A DNA stretch of 64,000 nucleotides from CAIXLI01 sp964587125. GTDB taxonomy: Bacteria; Pseudomonadota; Alphaproteobacteria; UBA9219. Positions 7,481 through 16,025 of the stretch are shown here, one piece after another (the stretch's first letter is position 1; each line of letters starts with the position of its first letter). Both the position numbers and the translations under genes were made by a program. A model generated the notes under the pieces. That model saw nothing but the letters and a program-made list of their open reading frames with translations, did no database searches and was not told the DNA's origin. The stretch covers positions 206,885-270,884 of the forward strand of contig CAZPKC010000001.1 of NCBI GenBank assembly GCA_964587125.1. Reading direction: 5' to 3'.

Positions 7481-8062
7481 ATGGACGTTAAACACATGTC
7501 CCTTCCGCTGAGGGTCAAGACTCTCGGCGGCGACGGGATTTTTACGGGTTACGCCTCCGTTTTCGGCGAGCTCGATCAGCAAAACGAAATCGTGGCTGCG
7601 GGCGCGTTCTCACGCACGCTGTCGAAGTGGCGGCGGCAAAATCGCACGCCCGCGCTTTTGTGGATGCACGATCCGACGCAACCCATCGGCATCTGGCAAA
7701 GCGTCCGCGAAGACGCGAGCGGCCTTCTGGTCGAAGGACGCCTCGCGCTTCGCACGCAAAAAGGCGGCGAGGCTTACGAACTTCTCAAACTCGGCGCGTT
7801 GACCGGCCTTTCAATCGGCTATCGCGTCGTCTCTAGCCAGATCGACGCCAAACGCAAGGCCAGAATCCTGACTGACGTCGATTTGTTCGAAATTTCGCTG
7901 GTGACTTTTCCGGCGAACGAAGCGGCGCGCGTCAGCGACGTGAAAAGAAGGGACCGGCATTCGGAATCCGGCGTTCGGGGAAAAGAATGCATCGATCCCT
8001 CCCTTTTGGCCCAAGCCGCCGAAAGACTCCGCCAAGCCGCGCGAACTTTGACGGACAGATAA
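7481..8062 (+). CDS. HK97-family prohead (head maturation) protease
   Basis: 193 residues of the prohead serine protease family that cleaves the capsid scaffold. Typical landmarks are FTGYASVFGELDQQNE, GAFSRTL, PALLWMHDPTQPIG, the LKLGALTGLSIGY region with the active-site serine, and DLFEISLVTFPANEAARV. Length is normal, so this is one of the few complete head genes. The start is the ATG at 7481; a second in-frame ATG at 7496 would also preserve the domain. It is followed after 26 bases by the capsid gene, the standard phage order. Confidence 0.85.
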   Translation: MDVKHMSLPLRVKTLGGDGIFTGYASVFGELDQQNEIVAAGAFSRTLSKWRRQNRTPALLWMHDPTQPIGIWQSVREDASGLLVEGRLALRTQKGGEAYELLKLGALTGLSIGYRVVSSQIDAKRKARILTDVDLFEISLVTFPANEAARVSDVKRRDRHSESGVRGKECIDPSLLAQAAERLRQAARTLTDR

Positions 8063-8088
8063 AATCAACATCAACAACGGAGAAAAAC

Positions 8089-8667
8089 ATGATTGATATG
8101 AGCGAAGTACGCTCGGCCACCGATACTCTGGCGCGAGCTTTTGAAGAATATAAAAGCGTCAACGACCAGCGTTTGCACGAAATCGAGCAACGCGGATCGG
8201 CCGACGTTCTGCACGACGAACATCTGGGCCGCATGGACAAGTCCATCAACCGGCTGCAGGACGACATCACGAGCCTGAAAACCTCGATGCTGCGTCCGGG
8301 CAAGTCGGGCGCGTCTTTGGCTCCGGCAGACAGCGCGCACAAGCAGGCGTTTTTGAAATACATCGCCAAAGGATACGACGCGGGGCTGGCCTCGTTCGAA
8401 AGCAAATCTTTGGAAGTCATCAACAACGCCGAAGGCGGATACATGATTCCGCCGGAACTTTCCGACCGCATCGTCACGCGCCAATACGACACCACGCCGA
8501 TGCGCCAGATTTCGACGGTCATGAGCATCTCGACCGAAGCGGTCGAAATGCTGCGCGATACGAACGAACCCGTCGCGTTGTGGATTTCGGAACTGGGCGT
8601 TCCGGCTCCGACATCCGAAGGATTGTTGGAACGGCGCAAACTTTGTTCGGCGGAACGACGCCTGTGA
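8089..8667 (+). pseudogene. HK97-type major capsid protein, N-terminal part
   Basis: The ATG at 8089 follows CGGAG. The first 80 residues form the coiled scaffold-like delta domain (DTLARAFEEYKS, INRLQDDITSLKTSM), then the capsid proper begins with AFLKYIAKG, GGYMIPPELSDRI and PMRQISTVMSIS. At about residue 176 (SELGVPAPTSE) the homology stops and the frame runs on into unrelated residues, so about half of the usual 390-residue protein is deleted. The deletion joins directly to the small phage protein at 8628. Confidence 0.85.
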
Positions 8668-8870
8668 ACGGATTCGCCGTATACAATCCCGACTCCACGA
8701 ACGATCTGTGGATCAGCGACAGCACGACGGCCGCCGTCAATGGTGTCGGTTCCATTCGTATTGTAGCCAACGGCGGAGGTTTCGAGACGCCCCCGGGATA
8801 TAAGCCGCTTGGAGCCGTGTCGATCGTATCGGCAACGACCGGCGCCAAAATCACCGCACGCCGGTGGTGA
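8628..8870 (+). pseudogene. Small phage structural protein lacking its start
   Basis: In a frame different from the capsid fragment the sequence reads TAQTLFGGTTPVNGFAVYN, then GSIRIVANGGGFETPPGYKP and ends GAKITARRW, a pattern I recognise from short alphaproteobacterial phage virion-associated proteins. The few N-terminal residues were lost in the deletion that truncated the capsid gene; an ATG at 8580 belongs to capsid DNA. The stop codon overlaps the start region of the fibre gene. Confidence 0.55.
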
Positions 8871-8875
8871 GCGTC

Positions 8876-10081
8876 ATGTGTCCGCTTATCTTTCCGCCCG
8901 ACACGTACGCCAGCGGAGGTTTCGACCTGCGCACGTACAAAAGAGGCGTCGGACCCGTTTCCGGCGTGGTCAAAACTTATAATTTTCTTTCCGGAACATT
9001 GCCGAGCGACTTGACCTTCTCCCGCGCGTCGAGTGCGTGGTATTTCAACTCGTCGGGCGTTTTGACGCAAGCGTCGAGCAATGCGCCGCGTTTCGATTAC
9101 GGGTATTATGGAAGCTCGTCTTTGCAGGGACTGTTGGCCGAGGGGCAAAGCACTAATCTGGCTCTCCAAAGCAACGCTTTTACAACCTCTCCGTGGACAA
9201 AATCGGCGGCCGTTACGGCAGGGGCCGCCACTTCTCCCGATGGAACGACGGACGCTTTTTCGTTTCTGGCCTCGGCGGCATATCAATATGCGCGTCAATC
9301 CATAACCCTCTCGGGAAGCACGACTTACACGTTATCCTGTTGGCTGCGCGTTTCCTCGGGCACTTATACGAATTTAGAATTGTACGGGTACGACGGAACC
9401 AGCCAATACGGGGTAACGCCGACGATCACAACGACGTGGACGCGCTATACAAAAACCTTCACGACGGTGGCTTCGCCGTCAGCCGGAACTATTTATTTAC
9501 AGGATAATAATACGAGCGGATGGCAAACCGTCTATATCTATGGAATGCAACTCGAACAAGGTTCTTTGGCTACTTCCTATATCCCGACGACAACGGTAAC
9601 AGTCACCCGCGCCGCCGACAGCCTTTATAACTCTTCGCTTCCTTGGTTCAACGCGACGACGGGGACTTTTGTCGCGCGCGGCATTCTTGAAGGGGCAAAT
9701 ACTTCTCATGCGGCCTATCTCTCGTCGTTCAGCGACGGAACGGCGAATAACAATATCGCGTTGTTCGCAAACACAAGCGGAAAGGCGCAAGGCGGCGATA
9801 CGGTTTCCGGAACGGCCTATACGTCTGCCGCGACTGCCGGAAGCCCTGTCGTTGGAACGGCGTTTAAGCAAGCCCTTAAATACGCCTCCGGCAGCAATGT
9901 CGCCGATTTTGGGAGCACGATAGACGGCGCGGGAACTTTCGGCGCAGCCGCCATACCTTCGGGCATAAGCCGTCTCGATCTCGGCAATAATGTAAGCGGA
10001 ACGGCGGCTTTCAACGGCTGGCTGCAATCGTTCTCTTACTACAACACGGCTTTAACCAACGCGCAAATACAGGGGCTATAA
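8876..10081 (+). CDS. Phage fibre/head-spike-like protein with carbohydrate-binding modules
   Basis: About 401 residues, low in charge and rich in Ser, Thr, Gly and Tyr, as is usual for fibre proteins. After 40 residues comes the phage fibre motif DLTFSRASSAWYFNSSGVL with NAPRFDY and GLLAEGQSTNL. Next is a carbohydrate-binding-like beta sandwich (YTLSCWLRVSSG, YIYGMQLEQG, TSYIPTT) and a second LamG-like part ending FNGWLQSFSYYN. The ATG at 8876 is taken; GTG codons at 8864 and 8867 are possible. It probably bound cell-surface sugars for the ancestral phage. Confidence 0.7.
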   Translation: MCPLIFPPDTYASGGFDLRTYKRGVGPVSGVVKTYNFLSGTLPSDLTFSRASSAWYFNSSGVLTQASSNAPRFDYGYYGSSSLQGLLAEGQSTNLALQSNAFTTSPWTKSAAVTAGAATSPDGTTDAFSFLASAAYQYARQSITLSGSTTYTLSCWLRVSSGTYTNLELYGYDGTSQYGVTPTITTTWTRYTKTFTTVASPSAGTIYLQDNNTSGWQTVYIYGMQLEQGSLATSYIPTTTVTVTRAADSLYNSSLPWFNATTGTFVARGILEGANTSHAAYLSSFSDGTANNNIALFANTSGKAQGGDTVSGTAYTSAATAGSPVVGTAFKQALKYASGSNVADFGSTIDGAGTFGAAAIPSGISRLDLGNNVSGTAAFNGWLQSFSYYNTALTNAQIQGL

Positions 10082-10378
10082 ATGACAGACTTTTACTTTT
10101 CCGCTTCTTCTTACAACACGCTTGCCGGAATGCTGACGGGCAACGTCGGCGGCACGTTTCAGGTGCTTTACCAAAACATTCTTGGCCCCGCGCAGGGACG
10201 CGCCGCGATTCCGGCCGGAACGGACGCGAACGGCAATCCTGTCGCCGCCGTTCCTGCGGTGGGCGATCCCTCAACGTGGTATGTCGGGATTCGCAACGAT
10301 GCTGCAATGACGCCGCCTACAGGCGTTTCCGTTTGCGACGCGGCGACGGGCGCGGAAGTGCTGGGAGTGTGGATGTAA
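10082..10378 (+). CDS. Small phage-type protein of unknown role
   Basis: 98 residues beginning one base after the fibre stop (TAAATG), so translationally coupled to it. The product has no signal or membrane segment; FYFSASSYNTLAGML and STWYVGIRND give it a beta-rich look. Small proteins of this size and position, after a fibre gene, often are fibre accessory or chaperone proteins, but I recognise no family. It is the last gene of the phage relic, and pheA ends three bases further on. Confidence 0.55.
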   Translation: MTDFYFSASSYNTLAGMLTGNVGGTFQVLYQNILGPAQGRAAIPAGTDANGNPVAAVPAVGDPSTWYVGIRNDAAMTPPTGVSVCDAATGAEVLGVWM

Positions 10379-10381
10379 GCC

Positions 10382-11209
10382 TTAGCTGCGTCTAAACGGG
10401 TGCGCGGGATAGACGCCTAAAATTTTAACCTCGTGCGCGAAGAATGCCAGTTCTTCGAGCGCGAGGCGAAGCGGCGTGTCTTTCGGATGCCCTTCGACAT
10501 CGACATAAAATTGGGCCGCCGTAAAATTGCCGTCGACCAGATAGCTTTCCAGTTTTGTGATGTTGACGCCGTTGGTGGCAAATCCCCCCAGCGCTTTATA
10601 CAATGCCGCCGGAACGCTGCGCACGCGAAACACAAGCGTGGTCATGCAATCGCTGCCCTGCGGCGCTTCTTTCGCCTTGCGCGAAAGGATGAGAAAACGG
10701 GTCGTGTTCTTCGGCCCGTCGGCGATGTTCGTCGCCAGACATTTTAATCCGTAAATCTTCCCCGCCAAACCGGAAGCTATCGCCGCGACCGTCTTGTCGC
10801 CGCGCTGGCTCACTTCCTCCGCCGCGCCTGCCGTGTCTGCGTGGATTACCGGCTTGATTCCGTGGCTTTTGATCCACTTCTGGCATTGAGCCAGCGCTTG
10901 CACGTGGCTTTCGACGCGTTTGATGTCTTTTAATTTTGCGCCCCTGATCGCCAGAAGGCGATGGTCGATCGGCTGGTAATGCTCGCCGATAATATGCAGC
11001 TTGCCTTGCGGCAAGAGATGATGCACGTCGGCCACGCGGCCGGCTGTGGAATTCTCGACGGGGATCATGGCCAGATGGGCTTTCCTGTCGACCACCGCCG
11101 CGAAAGCGTCGTCAAACCCCAAGCAGGGCAACGTCTCGCAACCGGGAAAAACCTTCCGGCACGCCAAGTCCGAATTCGCGCCGAACGTTCCTTGAAATGC
11201 TATTTTCAT
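10382..11209 (-). CDS. pheA: Prephenate dehydratase
   Basis: Converts prephenate to phenylpyruvate in phenylalanine synthesis; cytoplasmic. 275 residues, the usual size for the monofunctional enzyme without chorismate mutase. N-terminus KIAFQGTFGANS, catalytic-domain motifs VENSTAGRV, ESHVQALAQC and NTTRFLIL are present, and the C-terminal ACT domain begins around FRVRSVPAALYKALG with GVNITKLESY where the phenylalanine-binding E-S-R-P would be. The arginine and proline are replaced, so feedback control may differ. It follows two glycosyltransferase genes on the same strand, three bases after the first. Confidence 0.9.
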   Translation of the reverse strand: MKIAFQGTFGANSDLACRKVFPGCETLPCLGFDDAFAAVVDRKAHLAMIPVENSTAGRVADVHHLLPQGKLHIIGEHYQPIDHRLLAIRGAKLKDIKRVESHVQALAQCQKWIKSHGIKPVIHADTAGAAEEVSQRGDKTVAAIASGLAGKIYGLKCLATNIADGPKNTTRFLILSRKAKEAPQGSDCMTTLVFRVRSVPAALYKALGGFATNGVNITKLESYLVDGNFTAAQFYVDVEGHPKDTPLRLALEELAFFAHEVKILGVYPAHPFRRS

Positions 11210-11212
11210 CCT

Positions 11213-12310
11213 TTACATCCCTTCGCCTATCTTTTTAAGCCATCTCGCCAGACGCCGCTTGGCTTTGGGCGACGGCGCCTGCAAATGAATGAAGAACTGC
11301 CCGGCGCTCGCAGACCACGAAAAAGCCGAAGCGAACGCCTGCGGAATTGAAGGATTGTCGGGCATCGAAAGCGCCCGATCAACCGCTTTTTGCAGATTTT
11401 CATCCAAAACGGCAAAGGTTTTGCCGGCCTCGTTCGAAAAAATGTCCAAAGGCCCCGCCACGGGATAGGCGGCCACGCGCAGCCCCGCCGCGCACGCTTC
11501 CAAAAGCACCAAGCCGAACGTATCCGTTTTCGAGGGAAAGACGAACAGATCGGCGGCGGCGTAAGCCTTCGCCAAAGAGTCGCCGCCCATGGATCCCAGA
11601 AAATGCGCTTCCGGATACTGCTGGCGAAGCGCCTCAAGATCGGGCCCGTCTCCGATGACGACTTTGCTGCCCGGCGTTTTGAGATCGAGGAACGCGCGCA
11701 GGTTTTTTTCGACCGCCACGCGCCCGACGTTGAGAAGAATGGGACGCGGCAGATTTTCGTAAGCCCTCAGGGATTTTCCCCAAGGTTTGAACACATCGGT
11801 ATCGACGCCGCGCGACCAGCGGACGAGCCGGTAAAATTTCCGCGCGCGAAGCTCGTTTTCGAGCGACGGGGTCGCCACCATAATCGCTCCCGACGGCGCG
11901 TGAAATCGCCGCAGAACGGAGAACGCGATGAAGGAAATCAGCGGCGCAAGAAAACGGGGGCTTCGATGAACCAGATAATCGGGAAAGCTTGTGTGGTAGG
12001 ATGTCGTAAAAGGCCTGCCTTGGCGCAGGCAAAGGCCCCGCGCCGCCCAGCCCAAGGGGCCTTCGGTCGCGATATGCGTGTAATCGGGGGAGAAATCGCG
12101 GATGATTTTCGCCAAACGGGAATGCGCGAAAAATTCCAGCTTGATATTGGGATAAAACGGGATCGGAACGGCAAAGAAGCTCTCGATGTCGGGGCCTATG
12201 ATCCGGACTTCGTGCCCCATGCGCGCCAATTCCCTCGACGTCGTTTCCAGCGTCCGCACGACGCCGTTGATTTGCGGCTTCCACGCGTCGGAGACGATGA
12301 GAATTTTCAT
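11213..12310 (-). CDS. Glycosyltransferase family 4 (GT-B fold)
   Basis: 365 residues with the retaining GT4 architecture: N-terminal MKILIVSDAWKPQINGVVRT, middle VDTDVFKPW, and the C-terminal nucleotide-sugar domain with NVGRVAVEKNLRAF, VIGDGPDLEAL, FVFPSKTDTFGLVLLEA (the E-x7-E motif) and YPVAGPLDIF. The best match in pattern is the alpha-mannosyl/glucosyltransferase group acting on lipids or polysaccharides. The start at 12310 is fixed by the ATGA overlap with the upstream glycosyltransferase stop; a longer frame to 12475 is not real. Donor and acceptor are unknown. Confidence 0.85.
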   Translation of the reverse strand: MKILIVSDAWKPQINGVVRTLETTSRELARMGHEVRIIGPDIESFFAVPIPFYPNIKLEFFAHSRLAKIIRDFSPDYTHIATEGPLGWAARGLCLRQGRPFTTSYHTSFPDYLVHRSPRFLAPLISFIAFSVLRRFHAPSGAIMVATPSLENELRARKFYRLVRWSRGVDTDVFKPWGKSLRAYENLPRPILLNVGRVAVEKNLRAFLDLKTPGSKVVIGDGPDLEALRQQYPEAHFLGSMGGDSLAKAYAAADLFVFPSKTDTFGLVLLEACAAGLRVAAYPVAGPLDIFSNEAGKTFAVLDENLQKAVDRALSMPDNPSIPQAFASAFSWSASAGQFFIHLQAPSPKAKRRLARWLKKIGEGM

Positions 12311-13413
12311 AAGCGCGCCTCTAGCGCGGAAAGAAAGCGCGGCAAGACCTGACTCCATAATAATTCTTTCCGAACCCGTTTTTGCGCGGCCGCGCCGAGT
12401 TTCCGGCGAAGGGCTTCGTCGTCGAGCAGGCGCAAGAGTTTCAACGTGACTTCGGTCTGGTTTTCCCCGTCGCACAACAAGCCCGTTTTTCCGTCCAAAA
12501 CGGCGTCTTCCGCGCCGCCGTCCTTGCCTCCCAGAGACGGCACGCCGAAAAAGGCCGCTTCGATATAGCTTAAGCCAAAACCTTCGACCGACGTGCCGAC
12601 GCGGCGCACGGGCATTGCAAAAACATCGCTCTGCGAAAAAAGCGCGGATTTTTTATCCCCGTCGAGAAAGCCTAAAAATTCTACGTGTTCTTCGATGCTT
12701 TTTTCTTCCGCGAGCGCGCGCAACCGCGTTTCATCGCCGCCTTTGCCCCCGATCAGCAAAACGGCCGACGGATGCTTTGCAAGAACGGAGGGCAGCGCCG
12801 TAATGAGGCGATCGATGCCTTTGCGCGGCTCGAGGCGCGCGAGAACGGAGATGACGGGATGTCTCCCGCCGATAATCTCGCGCATATTTGCCTGCGCTTC
12901 CGGCAAAGGATCGGGCAAGGGGTTAATCGGCGGAAGAACGATGCCAAGGCGCGGATCGTCGGAGCGTTTGAGATAGGGACGGACGGCTTCCGCCGTAAAA
13001 TGGGAGTTTGCGATGATGCCGGAGCTGCGCGCTAACGCCTTCTCGATGCGCCTTCTTTTGCGCTTCGACGGAGAAACGGGATATTCCGCGCCGTGCGCAA
13101 AAACGATGATCGGCGCGGAGATGCTTCGCGGCAGGGCTTCCACGCTTTTCCACGAGTCGCAAAAAACGCCTTCGATGAGCCTCATGAAAAGAAGGGCCGC
13201 GAGAGCGCGGCGCTTTTGAAAGCGCCGAAAAGGCCTCCAGCCGCCGAAGCGCTTCAAAACATAGGGAGCTTGCGGTTCAAAATTTTTATCCTTGCCGTCC
13301 GCAAAAACGGCTATTTCCCGGCCCGCCAAAGCCAGATGCTCGGCAAGCGCCGTCATAAAGGTTTCCATGCCGCCTTTAGCCGGAGCAAATGTTTGCGTTA
13401 CGATGAGGATCAT
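12307..13413 (-). CDS. Glycosyltransferase family 4 (GT-B fold)
   Basis: 368 residues. N-terminus MILIVTQTFAPAKGGMETF is the typical glycine-rich donor/acceptor loop of GT4 enzymes; later come FAHGAEYPV, NSHFTAEAV, the domain linker VLARLEPRKGIDRLI and VEGFGLSYIEAAFFGVP with E-x7-E. It overlaps the next glycosyltransferase by four bases, so the pair is translated together and likely acts in one pathway, for instance glycolipid or lipopolysaccharide core assembly. fabZ-lpxA lies just upstream on the same strand, in agreement with an envelope role, but the exact sugar is unknown. Confidence 0.85.
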   Translation of the reverse strand: MILIVTQTFAPAKGGMETFMTALAEHLALAGREIAVFADGKDKNFEPQAPYVLKRFGGWRPFRRFQKRRALAALLFMRLIEGVFCDSWKSVEALPRSISAPIIVFAHGAEYPVSPSKRKRRRIEKALARSSGIIANSHFTAEAVRPYLKRSDDPRLGIVLPPINPLPDPLPEAQANMREIIGGRHPVISVLARLEPRKGIDRLITALPSVLAKHPSAVLLIGGKGGDETRLRALAEEKSIEEHVEFLGFLDGDKKSALFSQSDVFAMPVRRVGTSVEGFGLSYIEAAFFGVPSLGGKDGGAEDAVLDGKTGLLCDGENQTEVTLKLLRLLDDEALRRKLGAAAQKRVRKELLWSQVLPRFLSALEARL

Positions 13414-13527
13414 TCTTCGATCTCGTATCTAAAGCGCGATTTGCCTTTTTCGCCGAAGCCCCCCGTCTCCCGCAGCCTTGGCGTAGGGGCAGCACGAAGG
13501 CGGAAGCCCAAGATCGCTTAATCGGCG

Positions 13528-14334
13528 TCATTCTTCTTCGTCGTCGCTTTTGGGCTGGCAGATGGGACGGTCGGCTGCTGCGCGGATAAAATCGATAATT
13601 CGCTCGACCTGAGCCTGATTTTTGTATTGCGACGCCGTTTCCTCAAGCCTTTCCGCAAGCGTGCCTTCGGGCGCGAACAACATACGGTAGGCGCTACGCA
13701 AGGCGCGAACATCCTCGCGGTTGAATCCGCGCCTTTCGAGGCCGATAAGATTCAGTCCCGCAAGATAGGCGCGGTCGCCTCTCACAAGGCCAAAAGGAAT
13801 AACGTCCTTGCCGACCGGCGACATGCCGCCGATGATCGCATAGGCTCCTATGCGCACGAATTGATGCACGCCCGACAAGCCGCCGATAATGACGAAATCC
13901 CCCACCGTGACGTGGCCCGCCAGCGTTACGTTGTTTGCGAACACGACGCCGTTGCCGATTTGGCAATCGTGCGCGATGTGCGTGTTGATCATGAACAATC
14001 CGTTGTTGCCGACGCGGGTCGTCATGCCGCCGCCCTCGGTTCCGATATGCATCGTCACGTGTTCGCGGATTTGATTGCCCGATCCGATTTCAAGCTGTGA
14101 GGGTTCGCCTTTATATTTCAGGTCTTGCGGACGCAGGCCCAGCGTGACGAAAGGATATACGACCGTGTCCTCGCCGATCGTCGTGCGTCCGTCGACCACA
14201 ACGTGCGAGACGAGGCGGACGCGGTCGCCAAGCTTGGCTTGGGCGCCGACCGTGCAATAGGGGCCGATGAAAACGTCCTCGCCCAGTTGCGCTTTGGGAT
14301 CGACGATCGCGGATGCGTGAATGGTGGATGCCAT
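13528..14334 (-). CDS. lpxA: Acyl-[ACP]--UDP-N-acetylglucosamine O-acyltransferase
   Basis: First step of lipid A synthesis, transferring a 3-hydroxyacyl chain from ACP to UDP-GlcNAc. The 268 residues begin MASTIHASAIVDPKAQLG and run through the left-handed beta-helix hexapeptide repeats; the catalytic histidine lies in NTHIAHDCQIGNG, with GGLSGVHQFVRIG after it. The C-terminal helical part has RAYLAGLNLIGLERRG. It follows fabZ by seven bases, the usual pair, but lpxD, lpxI and lpxB are not adjacent. The presence of lpxA shows a lipid A-bearing outer membrane. Confidence 0.93.
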   Translation of the reverse strand: MASTIHASAIVDPKAQLGEDVFIGPYCTVGAQAKLGDRVRLVSHVVVDGRTTIGEDTVVYPFVTLGLRPQDLKYKGEPSQLEIGSGNQIREHVTMHIGTEGGGMTTRVGNNGLFMINTHIAHDCQIGNGVVFANNVTLAGHVTVGDFVIIGGLSGVHQFVRIGAYAIIGGMSPVGKDVIPFGLVRGDRAYLAGLNLIGLERRGFNREDVRALRSAYRMLFAPEGTLAERLEETASQYKNQAQVERIIDFIRAAADRPICQPKSDDEEE

Positions 14335-14341
14335 GGGCGTT

Positions 14342-14821
14342 TTACTCGCTTCGAACTTCGTCGCGCGGCACGAGCATCGCCGTATAAACCGCTTCGGCGC
14401 ATAATTTATCGCCCACGAAAGCCTCGCCTTGGAATTTCCAGACGTTGCCGCGCGTCCGTTCTTTCTTCACCTTGATATGCAGCGTATCGCCCGGCATGAC
14501 GGGATTGCGGAACCTCGCGCTGTCGATCGTCATGAAATAGACGATGTGCGTGTCGCACGTGACGCCTTCCAGAGACGCCACGACCAAAGTCGCCGAAGTT
14601 TGCGCCATCGCCTCGATGATAAAGACGCCCGGCATGATGGGATGGCCCGGAAAATGGCCTTGGAAGAACGGCTCGTTGGCCGAAACGTTTTTGATCCCTG
14701 TGCAACTTTCGGAGGGAACGATGTCGATGACGCGGTCGATCAGCAGCATCGGGAAACGATGCGGGATGCGCGCCATAATGCCGCCGATGTCGAGCGAGGT
14801 TGGGACTTTAAAGGTTGTCAT
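14342..14821 (-). CDS. fabZ: 3-hydroxyacyl-[ACP] dehydratase
   Basis: Dehydrates 3-hydroxyacyl-ACP in fatty acid elongation. The 159-residue product starting MTTFKVPTSLDIGG contains IPHRFPMLLIDRV and the active-site segment FFQGHFPGHPIMPGVFIIEAMAQ (His and Glu of the hot-dog fold). The open frame extends much further upstream to 15076, but that extension is antisense to the thioesterase gene; the ATG at 14821 is the homologous start. Followed by lpxA in the same operon. Confidence 0.93.
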   Translation of the reverse strand: MTTFKVPTSLDIGGIMARIPHRFPMLLIDRVIDIVPSESCTGIKNVSANEPFFQGHFPGHPIMPGVFIIEAMAQTSATLVVASLEGVTCDTHIVYFMTIDSARFRNPVMPGDTLHIKVKKERTRGNVWKFQGEAFVGDKLCAEAVYTAMLVPRDEVRSE

Positions 14822-14999
14822 GTAAAAGGCTCCATTAAGGGCATGTTTGTAGCGCGTTTGGCGGGGATGGAGCAAGAGGAAGCGAAAAATCCCCAAGAAA
14901 CACGAAAAGATGAGCTTTTTAGATGTTTTTGGCGTTCTTTCGCTTCTGCTTTCGGAAGCGAATTGGTAAGATTGCAAGGACGCGTCGAAGGAGAAAACC

Positions 15000-15392
15000 A
15001 TGAGCAACGATTGGTGTTTTGCCTGCGGAAAATTGAACCCTATCGGGTTGAAATTGACATTTGCCGAAGAAGGCAATGTTTACGTTGCGCGGTTTACGCC
15101 CGGCATCGAACACCAGAGCTATGACGGAACCATTCACGGCGGGATTATCGCCACGCTTCTCGACGAAGTCATGGGCCGATACCTTTACGCCACCGAGGGA
15201 CGCAATGTCGTCACGGCAAAGTTGGAAACGCGCTTTCGAAAACCTACGCCCGTGGGGCAGGAATTGACGATACGCGGATGGATCGTGAAGCAGCGCGGTA
15301 AAGTGATCGAGATGGAAGGAACGGTAGCAACGGCGGACGGAACCATTACCGCCGAAGGAAAGGCGATGCTGGTGGAGGGGAAGAAGGGATAA
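15000..15392 (+). CDS. PaaI-type hot-dog thioesterase
   Basis: 130 residues, single hot-dog domain. The ATG at 15000 is preceded by AAGGAG at seven bases. Landmarks are CFACGKLNPIGLKL at the N-terminus, HGGIIATLLDEVMGR with the catalytic HGG and acidic residue, and FRKPTPVGQEL. The N-terminal C-x-x-C-G-x-x-N-P-x-G-L motif marks the subgroup sometimes found beside metal-related or phenylacetate genes. It should hydrolyse an acyl-CoA or acyl-ACP, substrate unknown. Divergent from fabZ with about 180 bases between the starts, so both promoters lie there. Confidence 0.8.
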   Translation: MSNDWCFACGKLNPIGLKLTFAEEGNVYVARFTPGIEHQSYDGTIHGGIIATLLDEVMGRYLYATEGRNVVTAKLETRFRKPTPVGQELTIRGWIVKQRGKVIEMEGTVATADGTITAEGKAMLVEGKKG

Positions 15393-15422
15393 GATCGGCG
15401 GTTTTTCAGGTTATCGCGTCGA

Positions 15423-15788
15423 TTATTTCTCTTTCACGGGCGTCCAGCCGTTTTGGGTGAGACAGTTGCGGATGGCTTGATCGCGGGCGGGTTTATTGTC
15501 ATCGACCGACGTAACTGTCGGCGGCACGGATTGCCCGCCCGACATCGCGCATCTGATGGAAGCGCCTGCGCCGCTGCAGTTTGCCGCCGGAGGCGTCGTA
15601 TGGGCGTCTTCGTTCTCCACAAGCCGCATCTGGGGCGGAAGATGCGCCGTCGCCCAGCGGGTGCATGCCGCATTTATGTGCTCAAAATCCTTTTCCGAAG
15701 CGCCCGGCTTCTCCCATTCCTGAGCGCGGCAGGAAAGAAGGGCCAAAGACAAAATACAACAAATGAGAGAAATCGTTCTGTTGGTCAT
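15423..15788 (-). CDS. Cysteine-rich lipoprotein of unknown function
   Basis: 121 residues starting MTNRTISLICCILSLALLSC; the lipobox LLSC ends the signal peptide. The ATG at 15788 follows GAAGGG, which decides it over the longer frame from 15920. The mature part carries further cysteines (INAACTRW, PAANCSGAG, IRCAMSG, IRNCLTQNGW), probably two disulfides. The ending RNCLTQNGWTPVKEK is typical of small proteobacterial lipoproteins with the pattern x-x-C-M-x-x-x-G-W-x-x. No function known. Confidence 0.7.
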   Translation of the reverse strand: MTNRTISLICCILSLALLSCRAQEWEKPGASEKDFEHINAACTRWATAHLPPQMRLVENEDAHTTPPAANCSGAGASIRCAMSGGQSVPPTVTSVDDNKPARDQAIRNCLTQNGWTPVKEK

Positions 15789-16025
15789 GATGAACCCTTC
15801 TCTAAAAGAGAAACGGAAAAAACATCTCCTCTGGTTAAATGTACACCGAAAAATAGCGCATATCTTCACCGTTTTTTTGCTTCGCCCCCTGCTTTTTTGC
15901 GAAAAAACAAGGTAATTCATTGATAAATTGACGAAACTAATCTTCCTGTTGACCCGAGGAAGCTTTGTTTGCTTTGATGGGCCCGCAAGAATTTGAAAAA
16001 TTCATTCATGGGATAAAGCATTATC

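Larger units (their letters stand above)
3933..10378. mobile_element. Decayed HK97/GTA-type tailed-phage relic
   Basis: Phage head genes occur in the canonical order (terminase, portal, prohead protease, capsid, then accessory and fibre genes). The terminase keeps only its N-terminus, the portal only its C-terminus, and the capsid only its N-terminus. No integrase, tail tube, tape-measure or lysis genes are seen. Toxin, immunity and isochorismatase-like cargo genes interrupt it. I could not find attachment repeats at the ends; the boundaries are set by the first and last phage-like genes. Confidence 0.8.

Noticed and set aside
14822..15076. N-terminal extension of the fabZ frame
   Set aside because: It is antisense to the thioesterase start and not homologous to FabZ.
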